Assembly: GCA_017941235.1 (NCBI GenBank)
Contig: JAGAWU010000028.1
Span: forward strand, 1-64,000
Direction of reading: 5' to 3'
DNA: 64,000 nucleotides
Source of the DNA: Bacilli bacterium
Lineage (GTDB): Bacteria; Bacillota_I; Bacilli_A; RF39; UBA660
Positions 1-7,988 of the stretch are shown piece after piece; position 1 is the first letter of the stretch; every line of letters begins with the position of its first letter. The notes under the pieces are model-generated. The model saw only the letters and a list, made by a program, of their open reading frames with translations. It did no database searches and was not told the origin of the DNA. A program made the translations under genes and the position numbers.

Positions 1-999
1 AAACCAATACAGGAAAAACATTTACTAGCTAAGAAAAATGGAAGTACTCCAACAAAAGAAACATATAAAGTAAGAATAGAGTATAGAAATGATGAAAGTA
101 TTAATCCAAGCGATTTAGATGATACTGATAAAACATTCTATTTCAAATTTAGTGTTAACTATGTACAAGCAGATGATACAGCAATAGATTCACATCCTAG
201 TGCAATTCATTATATTACGAGACAAAATGAAGGACAAATAACACCAGGAGATGTAATAGGAATAGGAGAAACAGAAGACTTCTATGTAATAAGTAGTAAT
301 GCAGAAAAAACCGTATTACTTGCAAAGTACAACTTGTTAGTTGGAAATGAATCGGATGATTGGGGAAATACATTCACACCAATTCCAACAACAGCACAAG
401 GTTATGGCTTACAAAGTGTAGATGCTATAGGATATGGAAACCATGAATCATTTAAAGGAACAGTACCATTTTCATCAACAAACTATTGGATGAATGGAAA
501 TAACTTAATAAGTTCATATAATGAAAATGATACAATTTATCTTGATAATAGTGACGAAGGTGAATGGAACTGGCACTTTAAATATAGAAATGACGACTCA
601 GATGCGTATCCATATGTCTATGATAATACATTGACAACAGCTCCAGATTTTAGTAGTGAATGTGATGATTCAACAAATTGTTATAATACACCTGGGTATA
701 GTATAGCTTATTATGTAGAAGAATATAAAACAAAATTAATAGAAATGGGAGCACCTTCAACAATATCAGGAAGACTATTAACATATGAAGAAGCAGATGC
801 AGCAAAAACGATAGAAGATAATAGCAAATCAATAATATTTGATGAATATCAATCGTATTGGCTTGGTTCGGCTAGCGACGTCAACCATCTGCGAGTTGTG
901 TACTCTTTCGGATCATCCTTCGACTATGGCAGCTATGACAGTCGCTACTACTACTTCGGTGTCCGCCCGGTTATAGAAATCTCAACATCTGATATCTAA
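1..999 (+). CDS. Surface protein with DUF6273-like C-terminus and DGR-type variable region (5' partial)
   Basis: The frame is open from the first base of the window to the TAA at 997-999, so the gene starts upstream and the visible 332 codons are the C-terminal part. The first 75 residues look like a beta-rich extracellular segment (FKFSVNYVQAD). The rest follows the DUF6273-like pattern: a GIGETEDFYVISSN strand, a WMNGNN motif, then YWLGSA...FGVRPVIEI at the end. The last 37 codons (859-969) are unusually GC-rich and use AGC, GAC, TAC and GGC codons in place of the AT-rich codons of the rest of the gene. They match, at corresponding positions, an Asn-rich non-coding copy at 1181-1288. This is how a C-type-lectin-like target of a diversity-generating retroelement looks. 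Function is probably surface ligand binding. Domain name from memory; VR call moderately sure. Confidence 0.72.
   Translation, partial: KPIQEKHLLAKKNGSTPTKETYKVRIEYRNDESINPSDLDDTDKTFYFKFSVNYVQADDTAIDSHPSAIHYITRQNEGQITPGDVIGIGETEDFYVISSNAEKTVLLAKYNLLVGNESDDWGNTFTPIPTTAQGYGLQSVDAIGYGNHESFKGTVPFSSTNYWMNGNNLISSYNENDTIYLDNSDEGEWNWHFKYRNDDSDAYPYVYDNTLTTAPDFSSECDDSTNCYNTPGYSIAYYVEEYKTKLIEMGAPSTISGRLLTYEEADAAKTIEDNSKSIIFDEYQSYWLGSASDVNHLRVVYSFGSSFDYGSYDSRYYYFGVRPVIEISTSDI
859..969 (+). repeat. Variable region (VR) of a putative diversity-generating retroelement
   Basis: This segment encodes WLGSA at its start and FGVRP at its end, and aligns codon by codon with the template-like repeat at 1181-1288. 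Over the first 28 aligned codons I count 22 differences at template adenines (of 34 adenines) and 13 at other bases (of 50). The non-adenine changes lie mostly at third codon positions. Its 3' end, GTGTCCGCCCGG, corresponds to GTGTTCGCCCAA in the template and could be the initiation-of-mutagenic-homing site. The excess of changes at A supports adenine-directed mutagenesis. The non-A differences mean the template copied into this VR was probably a paralogue of the one in the window. Confidence 0.65.
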
Positions 1000-1070
1000 G
1001 CACGAAGTGCGCCAGGAACGAAATTTCGGAGAAATTTGCGTTTCACGTCCTTCTTGAGGGAAATTTTCTA
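1000..1070 (+). repeat. Inverted repeats just downstream of the variable region
   Basis: Immediately after the stop codon lie a short perfect hairpin (GCAC-GAA-GTGC, 1000-1010) and an imperfect longer one built from AGGAACGAAATTT and AAATTTGCGTTTCACGTCCT around 1014-1052. Hairpins or cruciforms directly 3' of the VR are a known feature of several DGR target genes and help retrohoming; that role here is inference. They could instead be weak transcription-termination structures, though no T-run follows the first. Confidence 0.35.
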
Positions 1071-1180
1071 AAAGAAAATATTCCCGAGAGGAGGAGAAAA
1101 GCTTTAAATATATCATTTTGATGTATACGGGGAAATACTAGAAAGTGACTCCTGGTTGATTGGTCTTCGTTTAGTGTGTT

Positions 1181-1288
1181 TGGCTTGGGTCGGCTAACAA
1201 CAATAACAACGTGTGGAATGTTAATAGCAACAACTCGAACTTCAACAACAACAACTATAACAATGATGGCAACTATGGTGTTCGCCCA
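1181..1288 (+). repeat. Template repeat (TR)-like AAC-rich copy of the variable region
   Basis: Read in the frame matching the VR, this stretch gives WLGSA, then a block of which about 18 of 27 residues are Asn (almost all AAC or AAT codons), then YGVRP. AAC-rich templates are the hallmark of DGRs, because adenine mutagenesis of AAC reaches many residues and never a stop. The frame is closed by TAG at 1172-1174 just upstream and TAG at 1304-1306 downstream, and has no plausible start or ribosome site, so the copy is non-coding as expected for a TR. The flanking VR-identical words (TGGCTTGG, TCGGCTA, GGTGT, CGCCC) anchor it. A decayed second target-gene end is the main alternative. Confidence 0.7.
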
Positions 1289-1371
1289 ACTTTTCATAAA
1301 ACTTAGGATTACGTAATTGATATTTGTAATGAGAAGATATGAAAAGCGAAAATTTCTAGAACTATAATGAC

Positions 1372-1400
1372 AAGAGAGAATTTTCTCTCTTTTTTATTTT
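1372..1400 (+). terminator. Rho-independent terminator after the TR locus
   Basis: AAGAGAGAA and TTCTCTCTT form a 9-bp inverted repeat followed by a T-rich tract. It would end any transcript carrying the template-like repeat and separates this locus from the next promoter at 1441. Confidence 0.75.
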
Positions 1401-1440
1401 AAAAAAATAAAGTAAAAAATATGTAAAATTATCGTAAATA

Positions 1441-1468
1441 TTGCAAAAAAATCTATTTCTGATATACT
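1441..1468 (+). promoter_or_regulatory. Sigma-A-type promoter
   Basis: TTGCAA at 1441-1446 and TATACT at 1463-1468 are 16 bp apart, about 30 bp upstream of the start codon at 1499. It follows the terminator at 1372-1400, so the gene has its own promoter. Confidence 0.6.
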
Positions 1469-1498
1469 ATAGTTAGGATAGTGTAAGGTGGTGAGTAT

Positions 1499-2662
1499 AT
1501 GGTAGTCGAATCTTTGAAATATAACTATGTTCGCGAATTTTTGCAAAAGTTACTGACTCAAGATAGATATAAAAAAATAACACCACCAGAATCTTTAATA
1601 GAAGACTACCATATTGGAGACCGAATAGCCTTCTTCTTAGGATTAGATGCAGTAATAAAATATGATCAAATAATAGGAGAAGAGAAATATTTAAATACAT
1701 ATGTAGAACAATTAGAAAGAATATTTAAAAAACTACAAAATGGCGAAGATATAAGAATAGGAATATATCAAGAACTTGGAAAAATAGTAAGTAAAAAACT
1801 AAATGTAGATATAGATAATCATAATGAAATAATAAGATATATATATAATAAATATATTGTAAACGGATACTTTTATTTTGGATGCTCATCAAATTATATG
1901 AATGAAATCGATTGTATTGGTATAAGAAAAGCTAGTTTTAAATTTGATGATAGACTACTAGAAATAAATAAAACTATAAATAAAATATCAAACAAAACTC
2001 TATTTTATAATGATAGAGTAACATTAACAGATGATATAACGGTATCATTATACTATGCATTTTTATCACCTAATTATATATCAAATTTAATTGGTAATTC
2101 TATGATTAGCAATAAGAAAAATGATTTAGAGTGTTTTTATAGAAAAGATATTGCCAAAATAAAAGAGTTACTTCTAAAAACTCTAAACTATTTAACAATC
2201 AATAATATGGATAAAATAACAATAATTAATAATTTTATAGATGTATATATGGAAAACATAAATTCAAAACCATGTATAGCACGTATAAAAAGATCTTGCT
2301 TTAATAAAGATAGTTTAAAAGACATAGAAAATATATTAATAAACAGAGATGATAACCTTGGTGAATTAATCGCACTTATACTTGAAAGTAGATACAGTAG
2401 TTTAAATATCGTAGAAGATATAATGCCTGAGAATATAGAAACAATCATACTGCCAACATATAATGAATTCTTAGTTGGAAAGAATAATTTTACACTTTTA
2501 CCATCAGAGATAAAAATAGACAAAGAAGATTTAGAAATAAATAATTCTATAGTATCAAATAATATGAAAGTTAATTCTTATGGTTCAGTTTCATTTGCAA
2601 TTATTGGTATTTTGCTTATAATAATTGGTGTACTTTTAAGTATTTTACTGAAAATATCTTAA
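1499..2662 (+). CDS. Hypothetical tail-anchored membrane protein
   Basis: A 387-residue protein I do not recognise. It is Lys/Ile/Asn-rich, with a mostly helical cytoplasm-like body, and ends in one hydrophobic segment (about residues 362-385, SFAIIGILLIIIGVLLSILL) with only a few residues after it, so it is probably anchored by its C-terminus. There is no signal peptide. The ATG at 1499 is preceded by an AAGGTGGTGA ribosome site. It stands as a single gene with its own promoter, 35 bp before fmt. No reverse-transcriptase motif (such as YxDD) is present, so it is not the missing DGR enzyme despite its position. Confidence 0.6.
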   Translation: MVVESLKYNYVREFLQKLLTQDRYKKITPPESLIEDYHIGDRIAFFLGLDAVIKYDQIIGEEKYLNTYVEQLERIFKKLQNGEDIRIGIYQELGKIVSKKLNVDIDNHNEIIRYIYNKYIVNGYFYFGCSSNYMNEIDCIGIRKASFKFDDRLLEINKTINKISNKTLFYNDRVTLTDDITVSLYYAFLSPNYISNLIGNSMISNKKNDLECFYRKDIAKIKELLLKTLNYLTINNMDKITIINNFIDVYMENINSKPCIARIKRSCFNKDSLKDIENILINRDDNLGELIALILESRYSSLNIVEDIMPENIETIILPTYNEFLVGKNNFTLLPSEIKIDKEDLEINNSIVSNNMKVNSYGSVSFAIIGILLIIIGVLLSILLKIS

Positions 2663-2697
2663 AAAAAGTATTATAATATAAATGAGCAGGTGATATT

Positions 2698-3630
2698 ATG
2701 ACAAAAATAGTATTTATGGGAACTCCAGATTTTAGTGTTCCTGTATTAGAAGGACTAATAGAAAATAAAGATTATGAAGTAATTGGTGTAGTTAGTCAAC
2801 CTGATAAAAAAGTTGGGAGAAAACAAATAATTACACCATCTAAAGTGTCAGAAGTAGCGCTAAAAAATAATATTAAACTATTTAGACCAGAAAAATTAAG
2901 AAAAGAGTATGAAGACATACTTGAAACAAAACCTGATATTATAGTAACATGCGCATATGGACAAATAGTACCAAAAGAAATACTTGATTTTCCAAAGTAT
3001 GGCTGTATAAATGTCCATGCATCACTTCTTCCAAAATATCGTGGAGGAGCCCCAATACATAAAGCAATAATTGATGGCGAAGAAAAAACTGGAATAACAA
3101 TCATGTATATGAATGAAGGTTTAGATAAAGGTGATATAATTTCTCAAAAAGAAATAAAAATAGAAGATACTGATACAACTGAGACAATGCATGATAAATT
3201 AAGCGTGCTAGGAAGAGATTTACTTTTAGAAACACTTCCTAAAATAATAGAAGGAACAATTAATCCGATAAAGCAAAACGAAGAAGAAGCAACATTTGCT
3301 CATAATATTTCAAGAGAAGAAGAACATATAGATTTTAATAAAAATACAAAAGATATATATAATCAGGTAAGAGGATTAAATAGTTTCCCACTAGCATTTG
3401 CAATACTAGATAATAAAGAATATAAAATATATAGTGGAAAAATTTCAGATGCTAAAAAAGGAACACCGGGAGAAATTATTAATATATATAAAGATGGTAT
3501 AGGAGTAAGAACTCTAGATGGTGAGTACATTATAACTGAATTAAAAGAAGAAGGAAAAAAGAGACTTCTTGCTAAGGATTATCTTAATGGAAAGAAAAAA
3601 GAAGATTTAATAGGGAAAAAATTTGAGTAG
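2698..3630 (+). CDS. fmt: Methionyl-tRNA formyltransferase
   Basis: Formylates Met-tRNA(fMet) with 10-formyl-tetrahydrofolate to make the initiator. The 310 residues match the family length. The N-terminal Rossmann domain opens with MGTPDFSVP. The catalytic region carries the signature VHASLLPKYRGGAPI (near residues 107-121, with the catalytic Asn and His in the NVHAS part). The C-terminal OB-like domain begins around residue 205. It heads a co-directional block (3639, rlmN, prpC, pknB, rsgA, rpe) that is conserved in Bacillota. The ATG follows a GCAGGTGA ribosome site. The initiator tRNA is encoded in the same window at 34230-34306. Confidence 0.96.
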   Translation: MTKIVFMGTPDFSVPVLEGLIENKDYEVIGVVSQPDKKVGRKQIITPSKVSEVALKNNIKLFRPEKLRKEYEDILETKPDIIVTCAYGQIVPKEILDFPKYGCINVHASLLPKYRGGAPIHKAIIDGEEKTGITIMYMNEGLDKGDIISQKEIKIEDTDTTETMHDKLSVLGRDLLLETLPKIIEGTINPIKQNEEEATFAHNISREEEHIDFNKNTKDIYNQVRGLNSFPLAFAILDNKEYKIYSGKISDAKKGTPGEIINIYKDGIGVRTLDGEYIITELKEEGKKRLLAKDYLNGKKKEDLIGKKFE

Positions 3631-3638
3631 GTGATACA

Positions 3639-4394
3639 GTGTTTAATTTTAAAAAAAATAAAGAAAAAGATGAAAATAAATATAATGGATTAGCTAATTA
3701 TAAAGGCGATCCATTTACAAGACAGCTATTTTTCTTTGGCTTCTATTTCGTGTTCTTTTTAATAATAATTATTTTATTAAGAACTGGATATAAAAGAAAT
3801 GCTCAAAATCCTAGTGAATTAAAAACAGGATATGATGCAGACTATAGTTTTTCAGAATTATTTGAGCAAAACTATCATTTTGTATATAAAGAGAATATAA
3901 ATGGCATTGAAACCAAATATGAAGGAGATTCACTTGAACAAAATATGGAATTTGCAAAAAGTGGACTACCTGCAACTGAATATATAAAATATAAAGATAA
4001 GTTTTATATTAAAGATAATAATTTACTAACTTGGAATGAAACAATAAATCCAATTAGTTTTTATCCTTTTGTATTACCTAGTAATTTAAAAAGAATAATA
4101 AATAATGGAGAATATATATCATATATTACATATATGAATATAAAAGAAAAAGATTTTAATTATGAAATCTCAAACAATAGTATTAGAAAAATACTAGATC
4201 TAGAAGAAATTCCAAATGATGAATCAAAAACAAAATTAGTAGTAAAAACAGAAGAAAATAAAAAAATAAAAACAATAACATTAGATTTAACTGATTATTA
4301 CAAAACACAAGATATTACAATTAATCAATATATAATTACAATTAGTTATTCTAAAATAGGAAAAATAGAAGAGATAACTAATCCAATAAATTAG
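3639..4394 (+). CDS. Hypothetical single-pass membrane protein
   Basis: A 251-residue protein starting at GTG 3639, 8 bp after fmt and behind a GAGTAGGTGA ribosome site. A charged, Lys/Asn-rich N-terminus (about residues 1-28) is followed by one strong transmembrane segment (LFFFGFYFVFFLIIIILL, about residues 31-50). A roughly 200-residue hydrophilic domain, probably outside the membrane, follows. No signal-peptidase site or known domain is recognised. In many Bacillota this slot between fmt and rlmN is held by rsmB (16S rRNA methyltransferase); this protein has no methyltransferase motif and is not a diverged copy. Function unknown. Confidence 0.65.
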   Translation: MFNFKKNKEKDENKYNGLANYKGDPFTRQLFFFGFYFVFFLIIIILLRTGYKRNAQNPSELKTGYDADYSFSELFEQNYHFVYKENINGIETKYEGDSLEQNMEFAKSGLPATEYIKYKDKFYIKDNNLLTWNETINPISFYPFVLPSNLKRIINNGEYISYITYMNIKEKDFNYEISNNSIRKILDLEEIPNDESKTKLVVKTEENKKIKTITLDLTDYYKTQDITINQYIITISYSKIGKIEEITNPIN

Positions 4395-4423
4395 CTTATT
4401 TCTTTTTTGATTAGAGGTTTAAT

Positions 4424-5440
4424 ATGATATACGATTTAACAAGAGAAGAATTAGAAAAATATTTCTTAGATAATAATGACAAAAAATTTAGAGCAGAACA
4501 AGTTTTTAAATGGTTATATCAAAAGAAAATAAAAAAATATGAAGAAATGACAGATATAAAAAAGGAAACTTTAGAAAAATTAAATAATGATTTACCGATA
4601 GAAAGAGTAAAACTTGTTAATGTTGAAAGAGATAAAGATGTTAATAAATACTTATTTAAATTAAAGGATAATGAACATATTGAAGCAGTACTTATGAGAC
4701 ATGATTATGGAAATAGTATATGTGTATCAAGTCAAATTGGATGTAACATGGGATGCAAATTCTGCGAAAGTGGAAGAAGAAAAAAGATTAGAAATTTAAC
4801 TAGTGGTGAAATAGTTACACAAGTGCTTGAAGTAGAAGAAGACATAAAAGAAAGAATTACACATGTAGTAGTAATGGGAATTGGTGAACCATTTGACAAT
4901 TATGATGAAGTCATAAGATTCTGTAAAATAATTAATGACCCTAAAGGACTTGCAATTGGAAGTAGACATATAACAATTTCAACATGTGGAATAATTCCAA
5001 AAATTAGAGAATTTTCAGATTTAGATATGCAAATAAACTTAGCAATAAGTCTTCATGCACCAAACACTGAATTAAGATCAAAAATTATGCCAATCAATAA
5101 AGCATATCCATTAAATGATTTAATGAAAGAAATAAAAAAATATGTAGAGAAAACTAATAGAAGAGTAACTTTTGAATATATTTTATTAAAAAATGTTAAT
5201 GACACAGAAATTCATGCAAAAGAATTAGCTAAACTACTTAGAGGTATAAATTGTTATGTAAACTTAATTCCATATAATGAAACAGAAAATATAGAATATG
5301 AGCGCAGTAATATGTTTCAAATTATGAAATTTTATGATATACTAAAAAAAGAGAATATAAATGTAACAATCAGAAAAGAGTTTGGCTCGAAGATAAGTGC
5401 TGCATGTGGACAACTTCGAAGCAAGAAGGAGGAAAAATGA
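4424..5440 (+). CDS. rlmN: 23S rRNA (A2503-C2)/tRNA (A37-C2) methyltransferase RlmN
   Basis: A radical-SAM enzyme that methylates C2 of A2503 in 23S rRNA and A37 in some tRNAs. The 338 residues show the cluster motif CNMGCKFC (about residues 107-114), the glycine-rich GIGEPFDNYDEV segment, the methyl-carrier/catalytic Cys region and the C-terminal SAACGQL containing the second essential Cys. An N-terminal helical accessory domain (FRAEQVFKWLYQKK) is typical of RlmN and Cfr; the gene context and this motif set favour RlmN over the resistance enzyme Cfr. The last four bases overlap the next start (ATGA, 5437-5440), indicating translational coupling to prpC. Confidence 0.95.
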   Translation: MIYDLTREELEKYFLDNNDKKFRAEQVFKWLYQKKIKKYEEMTDIKKETLEKLNNDLPIERVKLVNVERDKDVNKYLFKLKDNEHIEAVLMRHDYGNSICVSSQIGCNMGCKFCESGRRKKIRNLTSGEIVTQVLEVEEDIKERITHVVVMGIGEPFDNYDEVIRFCKIINDPKGLAIGSRHITISTCGIIPKIREFSDLDMQINLAISLHAPNTELRSKIMPINKAYPLNDLMKEIKKYVEKTNRRVTFEYILLKNVNDTEIHAKELAKLLRGINCYVNLIPYNETENIEYERSNMFQIMKFYDILKKENINVTIRKEFGSKISAACGQLRSKKEEK

Positions 5441-6177
5441 AATCCTTTTATTTAACAGATGCTGGAAAAGTTAGAGATCATAACGAAGACAGCGTAATTA
5501 TAGTTAAAAATGAAAATGATGAATACTTAATGGCTGTTGCAGATGGAATGGGTGGACATTCTGCGGGAGAAGTAGCTAGCTCAATAGCAATAGGCTATCT
5601 AGGAAAGCACTTTCAAGAAACTTTCTTAAGCCCGTCAAAAGCAGATGCAGTTGAATGGATAAGAAATAGTGCAAATGAAATTAATTCTTTAATCTTTCAT
5701 CATGAAAAAACACATCCTGAAAGTAAAGGGATGGGAACAACATTAGTACTTGCAATTGTAACAGAAGCATATATATTATTTGGTAATATTGGTGATTCAT
5801 CAGGATATGTTATAAAAGAGAATAAACTTCATAAAGTAACATATGATCATACATTAGTTAATTTACTAGTTAGTGCAGGAGAACTTACAAAAGAAGAAGC
5901 AAGTACTCATCCAAAGAAAAATGTACTTATGAAAGCATTAGGAGCAAATGATCCAATCGAAGTTGATGTGTTTGACTGTGATATGGAAATAAGTCAGGTA
6001 ATGCTTTGTAGTGATGGACTAACAAATATGCTTGATAATAGTCAAATAGAAAAAGTATTATTAAGTGAAGGAACTATTGAAGAAAAGGTTGAACGATTAA
6101 TAATGAAATCTAATAATCGTGGAGGAACAGATAATATTTCAATAGCTTATTTAGTACGTGAAGAAGGTGAATTTTAG
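5437..6177 (+). CDS. prpC: PP2C-type Ser/Thr protein phosphatase (PrpC/Stp)
   Basis: Metal-dependent phosphatase that reverses PknB phosphorylation. The 246 residues hold the PP2C motifs in order: RDHNEDS, VADGMGGHSAGE (metal-binding Asp), GMGTTLVLA, GNIGDSSGYV, CSDGLTNML and RGGTDNISIAYL. The ATG at 5437 is chosen over an upstream in-frame start at 5404 because GAAGGAGG lies just ahead of it and homologues begin at this point. It overlaps rlmN by 4 bp and pknB by 1 bp. The kinase-phosphatase pair sits together in nearly all Bacillota and controls cell-wall growth and division. Confidence 0.94.
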   Translation: MKSFYLTDAGKVRDHNEDSVIIVKNENDEYLMAVADGMGGHSAGEVASSIAIGYLGKHFQETFLSPSKADAVEWIRNSANEINSLIFHHEKTHPESKGMGTTLVLAIVTEAYILFGNIGDSSGYVIKENKLHKVTYDHTLVNLLVSAGELTKEEASTHPKKNVLMKALGANDPIEVDVFDCDMEISQVMLCSDGLTNMLDNSQIEKVLLSEGTIEEKVERLIMKSNNRGGTDNISIAYLVREEGEF

Positions 6178-7970
6178 TGATAATAAAGGGGCAAAAAATA
6201 AATGAACGTTACGAAGTAGTTCGTAGTATTGGTGAAGGTGGAATGGCAAATGTTTATTTAGGATATGACACTATTCTAGATAGAAACGTTGCTATTAAAG
6301 TTTTACGTGGTGATTTATCTGGCGATGAAAAGTTTGTAAGAAGATTTCAAAGAGAAGCTCTATCAGCTTCAAGCTTATCACATCCTAATATTGTAGAAAT
6401 GTATGATGTTGGAGAAGATAATGGAATCTATTATATAGTAATGGAATATGTTGAAGGACAGACTCTAAAACAATTATTAAAAAGAAGAGGAAATTTAACT
6501 CTAAGTGAAACAATAGATATAATGTTACAATTAACAGATGGTATGGCTCATGCCCACGATAGTTATATTATACATAGAGATTTAAAACCTCAAAATATAA
6601 TGATTCAAGATGATGGCCAAATAAAAATAACTGACTTTGGAATTGCAATGGCATTAAATTCTACACAATTAACTCAAACAAATTCAGTAATGGGTTCTGT
6701 TCATTATTTACCTCCAGAACAAGCTACAGGTAAGGGTTCAACAATTAAAAGTGATATATATTCAATGGGAATAATTTTCTATGAATTATTAACAGGATCA
6801 CTTCCATTTAAAGGAGAAAACGCAGTAGAAATAGCACTTAAACAAATGAAAGAACCACTGCCAAGTTTAAGAGAAGATAATCCATCAATACCTATGAGTG
6901 TTGAAAATGTAATATTAAAAGCAACTGCTAAAAATCCTAAAAATAGATATAGTGATTCACGTGCAATGCATGATGATTTACTAACTGTGCTTGATGATAG
7001 CAGAATAAATGAAGAAAAATACCAGTATCCTTATCCAGAAAACGAAGATACTGCAAAAAACACTAAGAAAATAGAAGAGGCAAAAAAACAAGAGGAAGAA
7101 GAAGAAGAAATTGCTTCAAAAATAGAAGAAAAAGAAGATAAAAAGAGTAAAACAGTAATAATTATATTATCTATTGTCTTTATTGGTATATTATTAATCT
7201 TAATAGTAGTTGCACTTTTAATACCAAAACTTACTGAAGTAAAATCAGTAAAGGTTCCAGATGTACAAGGAATGACAGTAAGCAAGGCAGAAAAAAAATT
7301 AACTGATAGCGGATTTATAGTTGAAAGTAAAATAGAAACAGTAGCAAGTGAAAATGTTAAAAAGAATAGAATTGTAAAAACAGATCCTGAAAAAGGAAGA
7401 GTAGTGAAAAAAGGTACAAAAGTAACTTTATATAAATCTACAGGTGTTAAGACTTATGTCTTATTAAACTATGTCGAAAAAAATTATAAAGATAGTATGG
7501 TCGAATTAGAAGACTATGGATTGACAGTAGAAATAGCTAAAATAGATCCAGATGAAAATAATTGTAAATATATTGGTAAAGATGTAGTAGTTGAGCAATC
7601 ATTAGAAGAAGGTTCAAAAATTAAAAGCGGAGATAAAATAACATTTAAAATACTTAATAATGTTGAATTTCCAAATTGGTCTGGACAAGCTTCAAATGCT
7701 GCTTCTGAATGGTGCAATAAAAACTGCGTAACTTTAAATGTTGAATATCAAGAAACAAGTGATGCAAGTCAAGTTGATAAAATCATAAGTCAATCAAGAC
7801 CAAGCGGTTCAACAGTAAAAAATAACGATAGTGTAACAATCTATATAGGGAAAAAATCAGCTATTGTAGAAGAAAAAGAAAATAAAGAAGAAAAGAAAAA
7901 AGAAGAAGTAAAACCTGAAAATACACTTGAAGAAAAAGACAAAGAGAAAACTACAACACCAACAAATTAA
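6177..7970 (+). CDS. pknB: Membrane Ser/Thr protein kinase with PASTA repeats (PknB/PrkC)
   Basis: A sensor kinase for cell-wall state. The 597 residues comprise a Hanks-type kinase domain (residues 12-270): glycine loop GEGGMANV 19-26, catalytic Lys41, HRDLKPQN from about residue 133, DFG, and a PPEQ-type P+1 region. A Lys/Glu-rich juxtamembrane linker and one transmembrane segment (about 325-350) follow, then three extracellular PASTA-type repeats (from about 355, starting VPDVQGM) that bind muropeptide or lipid II in homologues. The third repeat has a Cys pair (WCNKNC). The tail is highly charged (EEK repeats, about 565-597). The start is GTG 6177, within the phosphatase stop (TAGTG), behind GAAGGTGA. 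Confidence 0.95.
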   Translation: MIIKGQKINERYEVVRSIGEGGMANVYLGYDTILDRNVAIKVLRGDLSGDEKFVRRFQREALSASSLSHPNIVEMYDVGEDNGIYYIVMEYVEGQTLKQLLKRRGNLTLSETIDIMLQLTDGMAHAHDSYIIHRDLKPQNIMIQDDGQIKITDFGIAMALNSTQLTQTNSVMGSVHYLPPEQATGKGSTIKSDIYSMGIIFYELLTGSLPFKGENAVEIALKQMKEPLPSLREDNPSIPMSVENVILKATAKNPKNRYSDSRAMHDDLLTVLDDSRINEEKYQYPYPENEDTAKNTKKIEEAKKQEEEEEEIASKIEEKEDKKSKTVIIILSIVFIGILLILIVVALLIPKLTEVKSVKVPDVQGMTVSKAEKKLTDSGFIVESKIETVASENVKKNRIVKTDPEKGRVVKKGTKVTLYKSTGVKTYVLLNYVEKNYKDSMVELEDYGLTVEIAKIDPDENNCKYIGKDVVVEQSLEEGSKIKSGDKITFKILNNVEFPNWSGQASNAASEWCNKNCVTLNVEYQETSDASQVDKIISQSRPSGSTVKNNDSVTIYIGKKSAIVEEKENKEEKKKEEVKPENTLEEKDKEKTTTPTN

Positions 7971-7988
7971 AATATAATTGGGGGATTT

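Noticed and set aside
859-1288. That the TR at 1181 is the direct parent of the VR at 859.
   Set aside because: At least 13 of the differences are at non-adenine bases and one codon is inserted, so it is at best a paralogous or drifted template.
1043-1297. An 84-codon minus-strand frame over the TR locus.
   Set aside because: Its Val/Ile-rich product is simply the reverse complement of the AAC-rich repeat; no ribosome site.
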